Source of the DNA: an uncultured Flavobacteriales bacterium
GTDB lineage: Bacteria > Bacteroidota > Bacteroidia > Flavobacteriales_E > Vicingaceae
Assembly: GCA_905479325.1 (NCBI GenBank)
Contig: CAJQLW010000013.1
Coordinates: forward strand, 42,929-106,928
DNA: 64,000 nt
Direction: 5' to 3'
In this document: piece by piece, positions 42,866 through 52,231 of the stretch
How positions within the stretch are numbered: position 1 is the first letter of the stretch
Layout of the letters: each line of letters opens with the position of its first letter
Notes under the pieces: generated by a model
Database searches by the model: none
The model's input: the letters and a program-made list of their open reading frames with translations, nothing else
What the model was told of the DNA's origin: nothing
Position numbers and translations under genes: made by a program

Positions 42866-44008
42866 CTAACCTTTGTACTTCCTCAACTTCTCTTTTACAA
42901 ACGCATCATAATCTTTTTGCTCAATCCCAAAAACAGCTTTTAACGCGGCATGAAAATTTTCTTCGGTTTTGCCTGAGTTCAACAAAATCAACAGGCTTAC
43001 TCGGCCACCAAATTCTTCCATGGCCAACTTGCAAAACAAACCGCCAAGCGAATACTTTAAACTGGTTTCATCGTCGAGCTTTTGGTCTTTTGGCAGTTCA
43101 GAAAAATCTAAACTGTCCATTTGAGCCGCCACTTTTTTCAAATGATGTTCCAAAGGATATTCAACTGATCCTCCTAAATAGGTTGCACAGCCCTCGTCGA
43201 ACCAATAGTGAGGGTCGTGGTCAGCAGTATAAATGTGTACCAGTTCATGCGGGTAGTAGGGAGAATTGTTGGCAGAGAAAAGAATCTGCTCCTCAGGCAA
43301 TGCAATGCCCCCAGTCTGCACATCGTGAGTCAAAAAAGTCATGTAATCGTAGCCGATAACATCGCAGTAATCTTTTAAATTTTTCAACACAATTACTGAA
43401 GTACTTTTGGGCGAAATATTAAACAAAGTTGCCAGTTTTTGATTAAAATGAACCATTTTTTGTTCTAAACTGTCGTTTTTTGCTACTTTTTTAGAATAAA
43501 GGAAAGTGAGGGTTTCTTTTCTTACAGCGTCAAATTCTGTTAAATTTTCACCAAATTGGTCGATAAAATAGGGCCTGTTTAAACCGTCGAAAGCTACAAT
43601 CAAATTCATTATTTTAAAAGTGATTCCACTTTGCTGTACCTCCAATTTTACCTCGTATCGGTTATCGCTCATTGCTCTAATTCCTAAAATCTGCGGGGCG
43701 TATTGGAAAAAAAATCCTTTTTCAAAATTTCCTTTCAAGAAAAAATCTTACTGATGGGTTAAAATTTTCGAATCCCACAAGGCGTTTCTGTCTTCCAAAG
43801 TTGAATCGTACATCAAGTTGAAGTACAACTCTACAAAGTCGGCAACTTGTAGTTTTTGGTCGGAGTAATTGTCGAACAACGAAGAGCGCTCCACGTATAT
43901 CTTTCGCGTTTCGGAGGGTGTTGAAGTTTGGATATCAGGTGTTTTCTCTTGGCAAGAAAGGAGCGGAATAAAAAGCAAGCTGACCGAAAAAAATAGGAGT
44001 GGTTTCAT
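42866..44008 (-). pseudogene. Gluzincin-type metallopeptidase lipoprotein interrupted by an in-frame TAA
   Basis: A lipoprotein signal (MKPLLFF... LLSC) starts at 44008. The frame meets TAA at 43748-43750 after LTHQ, then stays open in the same frame (DFFLKGN onward) to 42866. The downstream part holds HELVH with a glutamate in WFDEG about 15 residues later, the zinc-site spacing of gluzincin peptidases, so the intact protein would be a roughly 380-residue secreted peptidase. As written, the ribosome would make an 86-residue N-terminal fragment, and the peptidase could start only at a TTG (43738) without an export signal. A single substitution explains it. Confidence 0.72.
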
Positions 44009-44231
44009 GTGAATTATAATTGTGAAATCGAAGATAGAAATTCATTTCAACACTATAATTTCTTTTAACATTTGATATGAATCGTAAAGGATCTTTAAGC
44101 TTTTTTGATGGCTACTTTAGCTTTCGTGAATAACTCTTTCAAATTGTTCATTTCTTCTCTTAAAATGGGCTTTTATTCCTTTCAAACTTTTGAGATAATC
44201 ATTAACCTTGTTAGCATAAGTATACCCCCTC

Positions 44232-45764
44232 ATGTCGGATAAAAGAACAATTAATAACGCTTTAATATCAGTGTTTTACAAAGATGGTTTAGATGCCATT
44301 GCATTGCAGTTGCAAAAATTAGGAGTAAACATTTACTCAACAGGTGGAACCCAAAATCACCTTGAAAATTTAGGTATTAACATTCATCGAGTAGAAGATC
44401 TTACTTCTTACCCTTCAATTTTGGGCGGTAGAGTAAAAACATTGCACCCAAAAGTGTTTGGTGGAATTTTAAGTCGAAGAGGATTAGCGGAAGATGAAGC
44501 GCACTTGGCTGAATATGAAATTCCGGAGTTTGATTTGGTAATTGTGGATTTGTATCCGTTCGAAGAAACTTTGGCAAATGGCGGCACAGAATCTGAAATA
44601 ATTGAAAAAATAGACATTGGAGGAATTTCTCTGATTCGAGCGGCGGCAAAAAATTTCAAAGACGTTTTGACTGTTTCTTCTAGAGAGCAATACGCAGAAG
44701 TTTTAGCGCTGTTGGAAAGTAAAAATGGGGAGACCAATTTGGCTGACAGAAAAGCCTTAGCCCGAAAAGCATTTGATATTTCTTCGCACTACGACAGCAA
44801 AATATTTGACTACTTCAACGCCGAAGACGAAACAGAATCGTTGAAATTAAGTGAAAGAGAAGCTGCTTCATTGCGCTATGGAGAAAACCCTCATCAAAAA
44901 GGGACTTTTTACGGTGATTTGGATGCGATGTTTGAAAAATTACATGGCAAAGAGTTGTCTTACAACAATCTGTTAGATGTAGATGCTGCGGTTAATCTAA
45001 TTGCTGAATTTAAAAATGATGATCCAACGTTTGCCATTTTAAAACACAACAACGCTTGCGGAATTGCAACAAGAAAAAGCATGTCTAGTGCCTATGCTGA
45101 TGCATTAGCAGGCGATCCGGTCTCTGCATTTGGAGGGGTGTTAATCGCAAACGATACCATTGATATTGCGACGGCTGAGCAAATTCATTCTCTTTTTTGT
45201 GAAGTGGTAATTGCACCGTCATACGAGGCAGAAGCCTTAGAATTATTGCAGGGTAAAAAGAATAGAATTATACTGAGACAGAACGAGGTAGCAATGTCGC
45301 CAAAAACAGTGAGAACGGCATTGAATGGCTACTTGGTGCAAGACAAGGATTTGAAAACAGAAACAAAGGCTGATTTTAAAACAGCAACTAACCTTGAGCC
45401 AACAGAAGAAGAAAAAGACGATTTGGTTTTTGCAGCCAAGTTGGTTAAAAATACAAAGTCAAACGCAATTGTTTTTGTAAAGCACGGTCAGTTATTGGCA
45501 AGTGGAACAGGTCAAACCTCTAGAGTAGATGCTTTGCAACAAGCCGTTGTAAAAGCAAAACATTTTGGCTTTGACTTGACAGGAGCCGTTATGGCGTCAG
45601 ATGCATTTTTCCCTTTTCCGGATTGTGTGGAATTGGCAAAAATTGCCGGAATTACTGCAGTGGTTCAACCGGGAGGATCAATCAAAGATCAACTCTCTAT
45701 TGATTACTGCAACAACAACGATTTAAAAATGGTATTCACCGGTGTTCGCCACTTTAAACATTAA
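44232..45764 (+). CDS. purH: Bifunctional AICAR transformylase/IMP cyclohydrolase
   Basis: 510 residues. The N-terminal MGS-like IMP cyclohydrolase domain (about 1-195) has the GRVKTLHPKVFGG motif. The C-terminal transformylase has the catalytic KHNNACG and a final GSIKDQ. It performs the last two steps of IMP synthesis. The gene is five bases before mreB in the arrangement purH-mreB-mreC-mreD-mrdA-rodA, common in Bacteroidota. Confidence 0.97.
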   Translation: MSDKRTINNALISVFYKDGLDAIALQLQKLGVNIYSTGGTQNHLENLGINIHRVEDLTSYPSILGGRVKTLHPKVFGGILSRRGLAEDEAHLAEYEIPEFDLVIVDLYPFEETLANGGTESEIIEKIDIGGISLIRAAAKNFKDVLTVSSREQYAEVLALLESKNGETNLADRKALARKAFDISSHYDSKIFDYFNAEDETESLKLSEREAASLRYGENPHQKGTFYGDLDAMFEKLHGKELSYNNLLDVDAAVNLIAEFKNDDPTFAILKHNNACGIATRKSMSSAYADALAGDPVSAFGGVLIANDTIDIATAEQIHSLFCEVVIAPSYEAEALELLQGKKNRIILRQNEVAMSPKTVRTALNGYLVQDKDLKTETKADFKTATNLEPTEEEKDDLVFAAKLVKNTKSNAIVFVKHGQLLASGTGQTSRVDALQQAVVKAKHFGFDLTGAVMASDAFFPFPDCVELAKIAGITAVVQPGGSIKDQLSIDYCNNNDLKMVFTGVRHFKH

Positions 45765-45769
45765 AAAGT

Positions 45770-46795
45770 ATGGGATTTTTTGATTTTTTTACGCAAGAAA
45801 TTGCAATTGACCTCGGGACGGCAAACACCCTGGTAATTCACAACGACAAAGTAGTTGTTGATGAGCCTTCCATTGTTGCCATTGAGAGAAGTACTGGAAA
45901 AGTAATTGCAGTGGGTAAGAAAGCCATGCAAATGCACGGTAAAACCCATGAAGATATTAAAACAATTAGACCGTTAAAAGATGGTGTAATTGCTGATTTT
46001 CAAGCTGCGGAATACATGATTCGTGGCATGATTAAGATGATCAACCAGAAGAAACGCCTTTTCAATCCTTCACTAAAAATGGTAATCTGTATTCCTTCAG
46101 GAATTACCGAAGTAGAAAAAAGAGCGGTAAAAGATTCTGCTGAGCATGCGGGAGGAAAAGAAGTATACCTCATTCACGAACCAATGGCAGCTGCAATTGG
46201 TATAGGCATTGATGTGCTAGAGCCAATGGGAAACATGATTATTGATATCGGAGGTGGTACTTCAGAAATTGCTGTAATTGCTTTAGGTGGAATTGTTTGT
46301 GATAAATCTATTCGAGTTGCTGGAGATGATTTTACCAACGATATTGTAGATTACATGCGTCGTCAGCACAATTTATTGATTGGAGAACGTTCTGCTGAGA
46401 GAATTAAAATTGAAGTAGGTTCTGCTTTGCCAGAATTAGATAATCCACCAGAAGACTACCCAATTCAGGGAAGAGATTTAATGACAGGAACACCAAAAGA
46501 GATTAAGGTTTCTTATGTTGAAATTGCACATGCTTTAGACAAGTCAATAACCAAAATTGAAGCGGCAATTTTGAATGCGTTAGAAATGACACCTCCAGAA
46601 TTATCGGCCGATATTTACAGAACAGGACTTTATTTAGCAGGAGGAGGTTCTTTACTGAGAGGACTAGATAAACGAATTTCGTTAAAAACAAAATTGCCGG
46701 TTCACGTTGCAGAAGATCCTTTAAGAGCAGTTGCAAGAGGAACAGGTATCGCATTAAAAAATTCAGCTAAATTGCCATTTTTGATAAGAAACTAA
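45770..46795 (+). CDS. mreB: Rod shape-determining protein MreB
   Basis: The actin-like cytoskeletal protein that orients lateral wall synthesis in rod cells. The protein has 341 residues, with the ATP-binding phosphate loop IDLGTANT at about residues 12-19, the second loop DIGGGTSEIAV, and the adenosine motif YLAGGGSLLRG. It is followed closely by mreC and mreD, so the whole elongasome is encoded together. Confidence 0.97.
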   Translation: MGFFDFFTQEIAIDLGTANTLVIHNDKVVVDEPSIVAIERSTGKVIAVGKKAMQMHGKTHEDIKTIRPLKDGVIADFQAAEYMIRGMIKMINQKKRLFNPSLKMVICIPSGITEVEKRAVKDSAEHAGGKEVYLIHEPMAAAIGIGIDVLEPMGNMIIDIGGGTSEIAVIALGGIVCDKSIRVAGDDFTNDIVDYMRRQHNLLIGERSAERIKIEVGSALPELDNPPEDYPIQGRDLMTGTPKEIKVSYVEIAHALDKSITKIEAAILNALEMTPPELSADIYRTGLYLAGGGSLLRGLDKRISLKTKLPVHVAEDPLRAVARGTGIALKNSAKLPFLIRN

Positions 46796-46810
46796 AAGTA
46801 AGAAGAGGAC

Positions 46811-47647
46811 ATGCGAAACTTAATCGCCTTCATACGGAAGTATTCGTTTTTCTTCCTCTTTTTAGGTGTTGAGACACTAGCTTTCTACCTCATCATTAAG
46901 AACAATCACTTTCAGGGTTCCTCTTTTTTAAATTCAACCAACCAATTAACTGGTGGGATTTATACCCGCTACGCCGAGCTAGGCGATTACCTTCATTTAA
47001 AAGAGGTGAACGATGCGCTTAGTGACGAAAACAAACGCTTAAGAGAAAATCAAATTCGAAGTTTTGAACGTTTGTTTGGAGAAAATATCTTGGTAAAAGA
47101 TACCATATTCAAACGCAAGTACCTTTATACAAAAGCAAAGGTGATTAATAATTCAACTCATCGGCAAAACAACTATTTAACGTTAAATATAGGTTCTAGA
47201 AATGGAATTGAAAATGGCATGGGAGTGGTTGGTCCGAATGGAGTAGTAGGTGTAGTTAAAAATGTATCAGACCATTATGCATCAGTTGTTTCTGTGCTAC
47301 ATAGAGAGGCAAAAATTAGCGTAAAACTTAAAAATTCATCTTATTTTGGATCCATGCAATGGGACGGAGAGGATTACAGAACGGTGATGCTCAAAGATAT
47401 TCCAAATCATGTACAAATGAATGAGGGAGACACAGTTGTAACAAGTGGTTTCTCCAGTATTTTCCCTGAAGGACTGAATGCTGCAGTGATTAAAACCTTT
47501 CATGTGCCGGAAGGCGAAAACTTTTATGAAATTAAAATGCAGCTTTTAAATGATTTTAAGCAAATTTCATACGTGTATGTGTTGAAGAATAACTTTTCTT
47601 CTGAAATAAAAGAACTAGAATCGGGAAGTGAGGAGAGCAATGATTAA
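46811..47647 (+). CDS. mreC: Rod shape-determining protein MreC
   Basis: 278 residues: a short cytoplasmic N terminus, one membrane helix (about 13-31), a coiled coil (about 65-90) and a periplasmic beta domain with NGIENGMGVVGPNGVVG, typical of MreC. It binds PBP2 and links MreB to wall synthesis. The stop overlaps the mreD start. Confidence 0.93.
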   Translation: MRNLIAFIRKYSFFFLFLGVETLAFYLIIKNNHFQGSSFLNSTNQLTGGIYTRYAELGDYLHLKEVNDALSDENKRLRENQIRSFERLFGENILVKDTIFKRKYLYTKAKVINNSTHRQNNYLTLNIGSRNGIENGMGVVGPNGVVGVVKNVSDHYASVVSVLHREAKISVKLKNSSYFGSMQWDGEDYRTVMLKDIPNHVQMNEGDTVVTSGFSSIFPEGLNAAVIKTFHVPEGENFYEIKMQLLNDFKQISYVYVLKNNFSSEIKELESGSEESND

Positions 47648-48158
47648 GAACATTATTACATATCCGTTTCAGTTTGTTCTTTTTGTGCTACTTCAAGTGC
47701 TCATTTTGAACAATATTCAATTGGGAGGAACCATTAACCCGTTTCTTTATATTTTATTTATTTTGTGGTTGCCCATAGAAACGAACAAGGCCTTAGTAAT
47801 GGGAATTGCATTCGTGTTTGGGCTGAGTATAGATGTTTTTACCGATACCATGGGAATGCACGCATCGGCTTGCGTTTTTCTTGCCTTTGCCCGTCCATTT
47901 ATGTTAAACATTCTCGCACCAAGAGATGGGTACGAATTAAATGTATCGCCAACGGCAGGTGCTTTGGGTTGGTTTTGGTTTATTCGATACGCAGCAATTG
48001 GGATCTTTTTACACCACTTTTTCCTCTTTTTTGTTGAAGTATTCCGGTTCACAGAATTTTTCGATACCATGGGAAGGGTTTTGGCAAGTTCAGTTTTTAG
48101 CTTACTGTTAATTTCTTTAGCTCAGTTTTTTACTTCAAATACTGAAGAGAAAAGATGA
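47640..48158 (+). CDS. mreD: Rod shape-determining protein MreD
   Basis: About 172 residues and five to six hydrophobic helices, the normal size of MreD, an inner-membrane partner of MreC. I start it at the ATG at 47640 (MIKNIITYP), which overlaps the mreC stop by eight bases. A GTG at 47628 would add four residues. Its stop overlaps the PBP2 start by four bases (ATGA). Confidence 0.87.
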   Translation: MIKNIITYPFQFVLFVLLQVLILNNIQLGGTINPFLYILFILWLPIETNKALVMGIAFVFGLSIDVFTDTMGMHASACVFLAFARPFMLNILAPRDGYELNVSPTAGALGWFWFIRYAAIGIFLHHFFLFFVEVFRFTEFFDTMGRVLASSVFSLLLISLAQFFTSNTEEKR

Positions 48159-49996
48159 AGCAATACGAATCAAGACAATTTACAATTGGAGCAATTTTTT
48201 TAGTTGTAGGAATAATCTTTTTAATTCGGCTTTTTTACGTTCAAGTAATTGACAGCCATTATAAATTAGACGCCACCAACAACGTACTTCGAACAGTTGT
48301 AAAGTACCCGGCTCGAGGTTTAATTTATGATAGAAACGGCGAACTTTTAGTTTACAATGAGGCTGCGTATGACTTAATGATTGTTCCAAAGGCCATTAAA
48401 GAAGATTTTGACACAACTGAGTTTTGTGATTTACTGGAAATTCCTCGAGCAGAATTTAAGGATCGTTTCGAAAAGGCAAAAAAATATTCTCGCTACAAGG
48501 CATCCATCTTTGAGAAGGAAATTTCAGCTAGATCTTATGCCAAAATTCAAGAGCAGTTATTTAATTATCCTGGCTTTTTTGTGCAAACAAGAACATTGAG
48601 AACCTACCCTAAACAAACTGCAGCTCACATGGTAGGATATGTGGGAGAGGCAAGTCCAAAAATTATAGAAAAAGACAAGTACTACAAATCGGGTGACCAC
48701 ATTGGTATTAGCGGTATTGAAAAGCAGTACGAGCAAGTTTTGCGAGGAAAACGAGGACAAGAAGTTCAAATGGTGGATGTTTTTAATCGACCAAAAGGAA
48801 AGTTTCAAGATGGGGCTTTTGATACCTCTGCGGTTTCAGGTAGTAATTTGATACTGACCATTGATGCTGCTTTACAAGCATACGGCGAAAAGTTGATGCA
48901 AAATAAAAAAGGCAGTATTGTAGCCATAGATCCTTCAACTGGTGAAATTTTAGCACTCATCAGCATGCCAACTTACGATCCGAATTTATTAGTTGGGAGA
49001 GAGCGATCGAAAAACTACGGAAAGTTGAGTCAAGATACATTGAAGCCCTTGTTTAATAGAGCACTTATGGCAAAGTATCCACCTGGTTCTACCTTTAAAA
49101 GCATCAATGCTTTAATTGGTTTGCAAGAGCAAGTGTTAACTCCATCTATGCATTACTCTTGTAACAGAGGGTATAGTTTTGGTGGAAGGAAAATGGGTTG
49201 TCATCCACATCCCTCTCCGGTTGATTTAGAGTATTCTATTCAAACTTCGTGCAATGCTTACTACTGTAACGTGTTTAGAAGTATAATTGATCACTACTCA
49301 ACTGCTGAGGAGGGTTATAATGTTTGGCGCAACTATGTAACTAATTTTGGTCTAGGTAAAAAAACGGGTATTGACTTGCCCAATGAGCTAAGTGGGTTTG
49401 TACCTGAAACTGAATATTACGATCGATATTATGTGAAAGGGAGATGGCATTCTACCACCATTTTATCTCTAGCCATAGGTCAGGGAGAGTTAGGGTTTAC
49501 GCCCATGCAAATGGCAAACATGGTAACAGCCATTGCAAATAGAGGGTATTACATTACACCACATATCGCTAAGGAAATTAACGGAAGAACTATAACCGAA
49601 TTCGACTCCACCATTGTGCGAAATGAAACTGGCGTAGAAGCGAAGTATTTTGACGAGGTAGTTGAGGCCATGTATAAAGTGGTGGAGCAAGGAACAGGAA
49701 CTTCTGCTCGAATAGATTCATTACAAGTTTGCGGTAAAACGGGAACTGTTCAAAACCCACACGGAGATGACCACTCTACATTTATTGCTTTTGCACCGAA
49801 AGAGAATCCAAAAATTGCGCTTTCTGTTTATGTGGAGAATGGCTATTGGGGTTCTCGCTGGGCTGCACCAATTGCGGGCTTGTTGATTGAGCAATACTTG
49901 CGAGATACGATTACTAGGCCGGCTATTGAGCAACGGATGTTAGAGGGTAATTTGATTGGAACTGTACCTAAAATTGTAGGAAATGCGGGGGAGTAA
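48155..49996 (+). CDS. mrdA: Penicillin-binding protein 2 (elongasome transpeptidase)
   Basis: 613 residues: one N-terminal membrane helix (about 8-28), the PBP dimerisation domain with ARGLIYDRNGELL, and the transpeptidase. The active serine is in PPGSTFKS at about residue 311, SCN (SxN) follows, and the KTG triad is in CGKTGT. It cross-links peptidoglycan during elongation with RodA as glycan polymerase. It overlaps mreD by four and rodA by 14 bases. Confidence 0.95.
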   Translation: MKQYESRQFTIGAIFLVVGIIFLIRLFYVQVIDSHYKLDATNNVLRTVVKYPARGLIYDRNGELLVYNEAAYDLMIVPKAIKEDFDTTEFCDLLEIPRAEFKDRFEKAKKYSRYKASIFEKEISARSYAKIQEQLFNYPGFFVQTRTLRTYPKQTAAHMVGYVGEASPKIIEKDKYYKSGDHIGISGIEKQYEQVLRGKRGQEVQMVDVFNRPKGKFQDGAFDTSAVSGSNLILTIDAALQAYGEKLMQNKKGSIVAIDPSTGEILALISMPTYDPNLLVGRERSKNYGKLSQDTLKPLFNRALMAKYPPGSTFKSINALIGLQEQVLTPSMHYSCNRGYSFGGRKMGCHPHPSPVDLEYSIQTSCNAYYCNVFRSIIDHYSTAEEGYNVWRNYVTNFGLGKKTGIDLPNELSGFVPETEYYDRYYVKGRWHSTTILSLAIGQGELGFTPMQMANMVTAIANRGYYITPHIAKEINGRTITEFDSTIVRNETGVEAKYFDEVVEAMYKVVEQGTGTSARIDSLQVCGKTGTVQNPHGDDHSTFIAFAPKENPKIALSVYVENGYWGSRWAAPIAGLLIEQYLRDTITRPAIEQRMLEGNLIGTVPKIVGNAGE

Positions 49997-51284
49997 AAGT
50001 TTAATTGACAATATCGACTGGATGACAGTTGGTCTTTACCTAATCTTGATTTTGGCAGGTTGGCTGAACATTTATGCTGCGGTATACAACGAGCAATTTG
50101 AAAGTATTTTTGACACAACTCAGCGTTATGGCAAGCAGCTTCTTTGGATTGGAACGGCAGGTGTTATTGCAACGGTAATTCTCTTAATAGATGAGCGTTT
50201 CTTTTCTACTTTCGGATACCTTATTTACGGAGTAATCATACTACTCCTGGTTGCGGTGCTCTTGGTTGGTGCAGCCACAAAGGGAGCAACTTCTTGGTTT
50301 GAAATAGGTGGATTTAAGATTCAACCCTCGGAGTTTTCAAAATTTGCTACTAATCTTGCTTTGTCGAAGTACTTAAGTACGCTCAACATTCGAATGAAGG
50401 AGTTGAAAACCAAGTTGACAGCGGCCGCAATTATTGGTTTACCTGCTATATTGATTTTGCTGCAAAATGATACCGGATCAGCTCTTGTGTATGGCGCATT
50501 TATTTTGGTGCTTTTCAGAGAGGGCTTGTCAGGTAACTTTTTGCTGATTGGTTTGGTAACCGCGTTTTTGTTTGTGATTACGTTAATTTTTCAAAATGAT
50601 GTTTATCAGTTGCCTTTTGAAATGGAATTAAGCGGTGGCTGGATGCTCATTATTTTACTTTTTATAATCATCGGTTTGGTCTATTATTTTAACCGTAAAA
50701 AGAAGCAAATACTCTTGTTTTCTGCGGTGATTTTTATTGCCTGTTCTGGTTTGGTGAAAAGTGTAGATTATGTGTTTAATAATATTTTAGAGCCTCATCA
50801 GTCTAAACGGATTAATGTAATGTTAGGAATAGAACCTGACCCTTATGGTGCAGGTTACAATGTAAATCAATCGTTAATAGCGATTGGTTCAGGAGGATTT
50901 ACTGGCAAGGGCTACCTGAAAGGAACTCAAACCAAGTACGACTTTGTGCCCGAACAAAGCACTGACTTTATTTTTTGCACCATTGGAGAGGAGTGGGGCT
51001 TTATTGGCAGTTTTGTCGTGGTTGGTTTATTTATGACCCTACTGCTCAGAATTCTATTTTTATGTTCCCGGCAACGTTCTGCTTTTGCTCGAATTTATGG
51101 ATATGGAGTTGCAGCTATCTTCTTTTTCCATTTCATGATTAACATCGGAATGACAATTGGTTTGGCTCCGGTTATTGGTATTCCACTTCCCTTCTTTAGT
51201 TATGGCGGATCTTCGCTTTGGGCATTTACCATCTTACTTTTTGTATTAATAAAAATGGATGCAGATCGATTGGAAGTGTTGTAA
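49983..51284 (+). CDS. rodA: Rod shape-determining peptidoglycan polymerase RodA (SEDS)
   Basis: 433 residues and about ten to twelve helices. The SEDS signature is visible in GAATKGATSWFEIGGFKIQPSEFSK-like segments, the GRG-like loop and the final PFFSYGGSS. RodA polymerises glycan strands together with PBP2. It starts at the ATG at 49983, overlapping PBP2 by 14 bases, and ends the purH-rodA operon. Confidence 0.95.
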   Translation: MRGSKSLIDNIDWMTVGLYLILILAGWLNIYAAVYNEQFESIFDTTQRYGKQLLWIGTAGVIATVILLIDERFFSTFGYLIYGVIILLLVAVLLVGAATKGATSWFEIGGFKIQPSEFSKFATNLALSKYLSTLNIRMKELKTKLTAAAIIGLPAILILLQNDTGSALVYGAFILVLFREGLSGNFLLIGLVTAFLFVITLIFQNDVYQLPFEMELSGGWMLIILLFIIIGLVYYFNRKKKQILLFSAVIFIACSGLVKSVDYVFNNILEPHQSKRINVMLGIEPDPYGAGYNVNQSLIAIGSGGFTGKGYLKGTQTKYDFVPEQSTDFIFCTIGEEWGFIGSFVVVGLFMTLLLRILFLCSRQRSAFARIYGYGVAAIFFFHFMINIGMTIGLAPVIGIPLPFFSYGGSSLWAFTILLFVLIKMDADRLEVL

Positions 51285-51326
51285 TTAAGTTGGCGTTACA
51301 AAAGAGTTAAGATTACTGCTCTTGTC

Positions 51327-51935
51327 TTAATCTCTATATGAATTACCAATTCTGACTCCAACACCGAATTTCAGTAAATTTGAAACTTTCAAGTACGTGC
51401 TTTCTTGGTATCTAAAAAGTAAATCATATTGAAATTTGAGATAAACTATTTTTCTTCGGTCAAGATAAAAATCGAAGCCAATAGTTGGCCCCATCGTCCA
51501 ATTGTTATCTTCAACATCAATAGTTGACGTGTTTCCATTATTAAAACTTCCTCCTGAGACGTTAAAATCTTGAACTGACTGGTTGGAAAATCTGCTTAAT
51601 GTTATTCCATAAAAGGGATGCAATCGAGAGCTGTCGATAGGGAATAAACATGAAATCAAGCGAAATTGGATCGTGTTGTAATTCCTATAATTAGCATAAG
51701 ATGATTGAGAGAAATTACCGTTTACGGAGAATCCAAAGTTTTGAAATTTATCTTCTGTGAATAAAATTCTAAAACCTACATCAGCAAGTGGTTTATACTG
51801 CCCTTGTTGGAATTCTTCATTGATAATTTGAAAATAAGAACCTTCTACACTTAGCTTGGCTCTCTGTGAGAAAGAGCTTATTGTAGAAAGCGATACAATA
51901 ATTAGAAGAGTTGTTTTAACTATTTGTGCTTTCAA
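51327..51935 (-). CDS. Outer-membrane beta-barrel-like hypothetical protein
   Basis: 202 residues with a signal peptide (about 1-23) and alternating hydrophobic-polar strands to the end, the pattern of small 8-10-strand porin-like proteins such as the PorT/OmpA-like families. I see no recognisable functional motif. The start is a TTG at 51935 (KAQIVKTTLL). No ATG precedes the signal peptide in frame. It lies 15 bases after the NifU-like gene on the same strand. Confidence 0.62.
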   Translation of the reverse strand: MKAQIVKTTLLIIVSLSTISSFSQRAKLSVEGSYFQIINEEFQQGQYKPLADVGFRILFTEDKFQNFGFSVNGNFSQSSYANYRNYNTIQFRLISCLFPIDSSRLHPFYGITLSRFSNQSVQDFNVSGGSFNNGNTSTIDVEDNNWTMGPTIGFDFYLDRRKIVYLKFQYDLLFRYQESTYLKVSNLLKFGVGVRIGNSYRD

Positions 51936-51950
51936 AATTTACTTTTTACT

Positions 51951-52199
51951 TTACTCCTCCACCGCTTCCACTCGAACAATTTCGGGAGCTACTCTTTTAA
52001 CAGCCTCTTCAACACCGGCTTTTAAGGTCATGGCTGACATGTTACACGATTGGCATGCTCCAAGCAACTTTACTTTAGCAACGTTATCTTCGATGCGCAG
52101 CAAACGAATATCACCACCATCAGCTTCTAAAAATGGACGCAATTGGGTAATTGCATCTTCAATTTTTTGAAATAAATTTAAATCTTGAGTTGTTGCCAT
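51951..52199 (-). CDS. NifU C-terminal-domain Fe-S scaffold protein
   Basis: 82 residues corresponding to the Nfu domain alone, with the CxxC cluster site GACQSC (C49 and C52). Such proteins accept an Fe-S cluster and deliver it to target enzymes. It follows the Mrp-type carrier 32 bases upstream on the same strand, a common pairing for Fe-S assembly in Bacteroidota. Confidence 0.88.
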   Translation of the reverse strand: MATTQDLNLFQKIEDAITQLRPFLEADGGDIRLLRIEDNVAKVKLLGACQSCNMSAMTLKAGVEEAVKRVAPEIVRVEAVEE

Positions 52200-52231
52200 A
52201 ACTATTTAACAATGATAATCAATTATTGGTT

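Noticed and set aside
14711..43750. Reassigned TAA codon, suggested by two in-frame TAA in otherwise open frames (14711 and 43748)
   Set aside because: TAA ends many clearly normal genes here (for example mreB, efp neighbours, and the GNAT gene), and the breaks fall only in accessory genes. A nonsense change or an error is simpler.
44117..44233. Minus-strand 38-codon open frame with an ATG, overlapping the purH start
   Set aside because: It overlaps the beginning of a well-supported gene, is very short, has no promoter and no recognisable family.
51285..51326. Hairpin AGAG-TTAAGA/TCTTAA-T-CTCT between rodA and the outer-membrane protein gene
   Set aside because: The stem has a bulge and no T tract follows on either strand, so I do not call it a terminator.
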